A stretch of 64,000 nt of DNA from Sphingobium yanoikuyae (GTDB taxonomy: Bacteria > Pseudomonadota > Alphaproteobacteria > Sphingomonadales > Sphingomonadaceae). Position 1 is the stretch's first letter, and each line of letters begins with the position of its first letter. The DNA is taken from contig NZ_CP139979.1 of assembly GCF_034424525.1 (NCBI RefSeq), forward strand, positions 3,063,001-3,127,000, in the 5' to 3' direction. Shown in pieces: positions 61,841 through 64,000 of this stretch. The notes under the pieces are model-generated. The model was not told the origin of the DNA and did not search any database. It saw only the letters and a program-made list of their open reading frames with translations. The position numbers and the translations under genes are program-made.

Positions 61841-62770
61841 ATGACCGACCAGCCTGCGCAAGCCGCCATCGAGATCCGCGACCTGACCAAGGTCTATAAG
61901 GGCGGCAAGCGCGCGCTCGACGGGATCAACCTCACCATCCCGCGCGGCCAGATCTATGGCCTGCTCGGCCCCAATGGCGCCGGCAAGTCGACCACGATCA
62001 ACATCCTCGCCGGCCTCGTCAACAAGACCAGCGGCTCCGCCAGCATCTGGGGCTTCGACATCGACGCCAATCCCCGCAATGCGAAGAACAGCATCGGCAT
62101 CGTGCCGCAGGAGATTGTCTTCGATCCCTTCTTCACCCCGTTCGAGACACTGGAGAACCAGGCCGGCTATTATGGCGTGCCCAAGGACAGACGCCGCTCG
62201 ATGGAGTTGCTGCGCGCGGTCCATCTGGAGGACAAGGCCAATGCCTATGCCCGCACTTTGTCGGGCGGCATGAAGCGCCGGCTGCTGGTGGCCAAGGCGA
62301 TGGTCCATTCGCCGCCGATCCTGGTGCTGGACGAACCCACCGCCGGCGTCGACGTGCAACTGCGCCAGCAGCTCTGGGCCTATGTGAAGGAACTGAACGC
62401 CATGGGGGTGACGATCGTCCTCACCACCCATTATCTCGAAGAGGCCGAGGAGTTGTGCGACCGCATCGGCATCATCAACCATGGCCGGGTCATCACCGAC
62501 AAACCCACCCGCGAGCTGATCGCGATGGCGCAGGAAAAGGTGGTGCAGGTCACCGTCGACCGCGACATCACCGCCCCGCCGAGCGACCCCAGCTTCGAGA
62601 AGGTCGAACTGACCGACGAGCGCACCCTCACCATCACCTATATGAAGAACCGCGCCAATGCCGGCCAGGTGCTGAGCGCGGTGCAGGCCGGCGGCCTCGC
62701 CATCGTCGACGTCGTCACCCGCGACCCCGACCTGGAGGATGTCTTCCTCAACCTGACGGCGGCGGCGTAG
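61841..62770 (+). CDS. ABC-2 type exporter ATPase
   Basis: The 309-residue subunit has Walker A GPNGAGKST, Q-loop VPQEIVFDPFF, signature LSGGMKRR, Walker B LVLDEPTAGVD, switch His (TTHYLEE), and a C-terminal DUF4162-like domain (about 230-309, VTRDPDLEDVFLNLTA). It belongs to the multidrug/gliding-type (NatA/CcmA/DrrA) group. No permease gene follows, so its membrane partner must be elsewhere. A separate gene of unknown function and nadB lie downstream. Confidence 0.9.
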   Translation: MTDQPAQAAIEIRDLTKVYKGGKRALDGINLTIPRGQIYGLLGPNGAGKSTTINILAGLVNKTSGSASIWGFDIDANPRNAKNSIGIVPQEIVFDPFFTPFETLENQAGYYGVPKDRRRSMELLRAVHLEDKANAYARTLSGGMKRRLLVAKAMVHSPPILVLDEPTAGVDVQLRQQLWAYVKELNAMGVTIVLTTHYLEEAEELCDRIGIINHGRVITDKPTRELIAMAQEKVVQVTVDRDITAPPSDPSFEKVELTDERTLTITYMKNRANAGQVLSAVQAGGLAIVDVVTRDPDLEDVFLNLTAAA

Positions 62771-62791
62771 ATAATAAGGGGGGAAGGAACC

Positions 62792-63388
62792 GTGGGCTTC
62801 AAGATTTCATGGCTGGCATTTGAAGCGCTCGACAAGGCCACTCTGCTCGATGCGCTTGGCTTTCATGATACCGGTGCATCGGACGAAGCGAACGAAGCGC
62901 CCTTTTCCGCAGCCCAACTGCCAAACGGATGGAGCATCATCTGGTCGAATGACTTTGGCTGGATAGAGACGCAATCTGTCAAACTGCCCTTCCCGACCAA
63001 GAGGACAATCGCCTGCCAGTTGCATGAAGGCCTGATGTTCAGCGCCGCCCATGGTGCCAAAGATGGGATTGAAATGTGGAGCCTGTCGCATGATGCGCAG
63101 ACAGACCTGCACAATCTATCCATGACTGGCGATCTGCCAGCCACGTTTCCGGCAATCCGAGATCGCCTGTTCGAGGAACAGAAGGCAGAAGATGCAGGCA
63201 GTGCAGAAGTCGATTTCATATTCGACATCCCCATCGAACTGGCGCAGAGCGTCACGGGCTTTCGCCATGATTTATGGGAAATGGATGGCCGTCGCCCCAA
63301 CTGGAGCGTCATCGAACCAAAATCACCCCCACGCCCTCAGCACAGCTTCTTTAAGTGGCCCTTCAAGCGGAAGGGAGAGAGTAGATAA
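62792..63388 (+). CDS. Unknown acidic cytosolic protein
   Basis: The 198-residue protein starts with GTG (62792) after GGAAGG. It has no signal or membrane helix. Trp and Asp are frequent (LPNGWSIIWSNDFGWIE, GIEMWSLSHDAQTDLHNLS), and the C-terminus is basic (FKWPFKRKGESR). The pattern recalls small immunity- or SMI1/KNR4-like and other hypothetical proteins, but no family is certain. Base use is slightly less GC-rich than in its neighbours. Its stop overlaps the nadB start (TAATG). Confidence 0.72.
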   Translation: MGFKISWLAFEALDKATLLDALGFHDTGASDEANEAPFSAAQLPNGWSIIWSNDFGWIETQSVKLPFPTKRTIACQLHEGLMFSAAHGAKDGIEMWSLSHDAQTDLHNLSMTGDLPATFPAIRDRLFEEQKAEDAGSAEVDFIFDIPIELAQSVTGFRHDLWEMDGRRPNWSVIEPKSPPRPQHSFFKWPFKRKGESR

Positions 63389-64000
63389 TGCCCACCATCA
63401 CCCATGACGTCGTCATCATCGGTTCCGGCGCGGCCGGGCTGACAGCCGCCATCAACCTCGCGCAGGACCGCAAGGTGGTGGTGCTGGCCAAGGGCGCGCT
63501 GGATGGCGGATCGACCAACTGGGCGCAGGGCGGCATCGCCGCGGTACTCGATGCGGGTGACAGTTTTGCGGCCCATGTCCATGACACGATGGTCGCGGGC
63601 GCCGGCCTCAACGATCAGGACACGGTCGAGTTCGTCGTCTCCGAAGCCCCCGCCGCGATCGAGCGGCTGGCGGAACTGGGCGTGCCCTTCAATCCCAATG
63701 AAGAGGGGGATGGCGACGAGTTCGGCGAACGCTGGCACCTGACCCGCGAGGGCGGGCACAGCCATCGCCGCATCGTCCATGTCGACGACGCCACCGGCCA
63801 TGCCGTTCAGGTCGCGCTGCTCAAGGCCGCGCGCGCCAATCCCAACATCACCCTGATGGAGGATATGGTCGCGGTCGACCTCATCACCTCGCGCCATGGC
63901 GAGCGCTATTCGGGCGACGGCCATGTCTGGGGCGTCTATGCCTTCAACAAGCAGACCGGCCATGTCGACGCGATCCTCGGCCGCGCGACCATCCTGTGCA
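63388..64000 (+). CDS. nadB: L-aspartate oxidase, 3' end cut off
   Basis: The first 204 residues are visible. They have the FAD dinucleotide-binding motif VVIIGSGAAGLTAAINLA, the NadB/SdhA-type STNWAQGGIAAVL, and GGHSHRRIVHVDDATGHAVQVALL. NadB oxidises L-aspartate to iminoaspartate for NAD synthesis; the homologous succinate dehydrogenase flavoprotein lacks the GGHSHRRI-type segment. The gene runs off the right end of the window. It overlaps the preceding unknown gene by one base. Confidence 0.93.
   Translation, partial: MPTITHDVVIIGSGAAGLTAAINLAQDRKVVVLAKGALDGGSTNWAQGGIAAVLDAGDSFAAHVHDTMVAGAGLNDQDTVEFVVSEAPAAIERLAELGVPFNPNEEGDGDEFGERWHLTREGGHSHRRIVHVDDATGHAVQVALLKAARANPNITLMEDMVAVDLITSRHGERYSGDGHVWGVYAFNKQTGHVDAILGRATILC

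Overview
The window comes from a high-GC alphaproteobacterium and reads like a sphingomonad (Sphingobium/Sphingomonas type). This is inferred from gene order and content, because no rRNA or tRNA gene is present. The supporting evidence is the pckA / chvI-chvG / short hprK / rapZ / EIIA-Man / HPr order, two large TonB-dependent receptors, Tat-exported enzymes, and small interspersed palindromic repeats. Both ends cut a gene: a TerC-family gene at the left and nadB at the right.

Layout. 1-2.6 kb: TerC and DedA membrane proteins and a Tas-like aldo/keto reductase. 2.7-10.4 kb: a histidine kinase and a sigma-54 response regulator, divergent from a MacAB-like exporter (small secreted protein, adaptor, ATPase, permease). 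A textbook -24/-12 promoter and 16-bp palindromes lie between the two units. 10.4-13.4 kb: a quinoprotein electron-relay cluster (pseudoazurin, CXXCW protein, SoxYZ-like carrier, zinc hydrolase) with no dehydrogenase. 13.4-17.1 kb: an atypical lactate/malate dehydrogenase-like gene, a CoA-ester lyase, and stomatin/NfeD genes separated by repeats. 17.2-19.0 kb: an AT-richer, transferred-looking island carrying one unknown coiled-coil gene. 19-25 kb: a small HTH protein, a DUF885 hydrolase, fpr, a small Gly-rich protein and pckA. 25-29.5 kb: ChvI-ChvG and the nitrogen-type PTS proteins. 29.7-33.6 kb: a diguanylate cyclase, an RNA methylase, an MHS transporter and a GNAT acetylase. 33.7-36.4 kb: the first TonB receptor. 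36.7-42.8 kb: the ffh-rpsP-rimM-trmD-rplS operon, interrupted by vapBC, a serine hydrolase and a small membrane protein. 43-50.4 kb: a membrane protein, an amino-acid permease, and an EmrAB/outer-membrane-factor pump with a divergent TetR. 50.5-55.4 kb: a receiver protein, siroheme synthase, lysA, a lipoprotein, and argH head-to-head with a TlpA-like protein. 55.7-61.3 kb: a second TonB receptor followed by two Tat-exported PLP enzymes and a secreted RidA. 61.3-64 kb: a second small HTH protein followed by an 11-bp tandem array, an ABC ATPase, an unknown protein and nadB.

The most interesting loci are four. First, an apparently periplasmic PLP-enzyme/RidA pathway next to a TonB receptor. Second, two paralogous HTH proteins that share an upstream box, one of them followed by a ten-unit 11-bp array. 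Third, the coiled-coil island gene with a possible 5' frameshift. Fourth, the sigma-54-controlled exporter with a small secreted protein as first gene and tandem operators placed downstream of the promoter.
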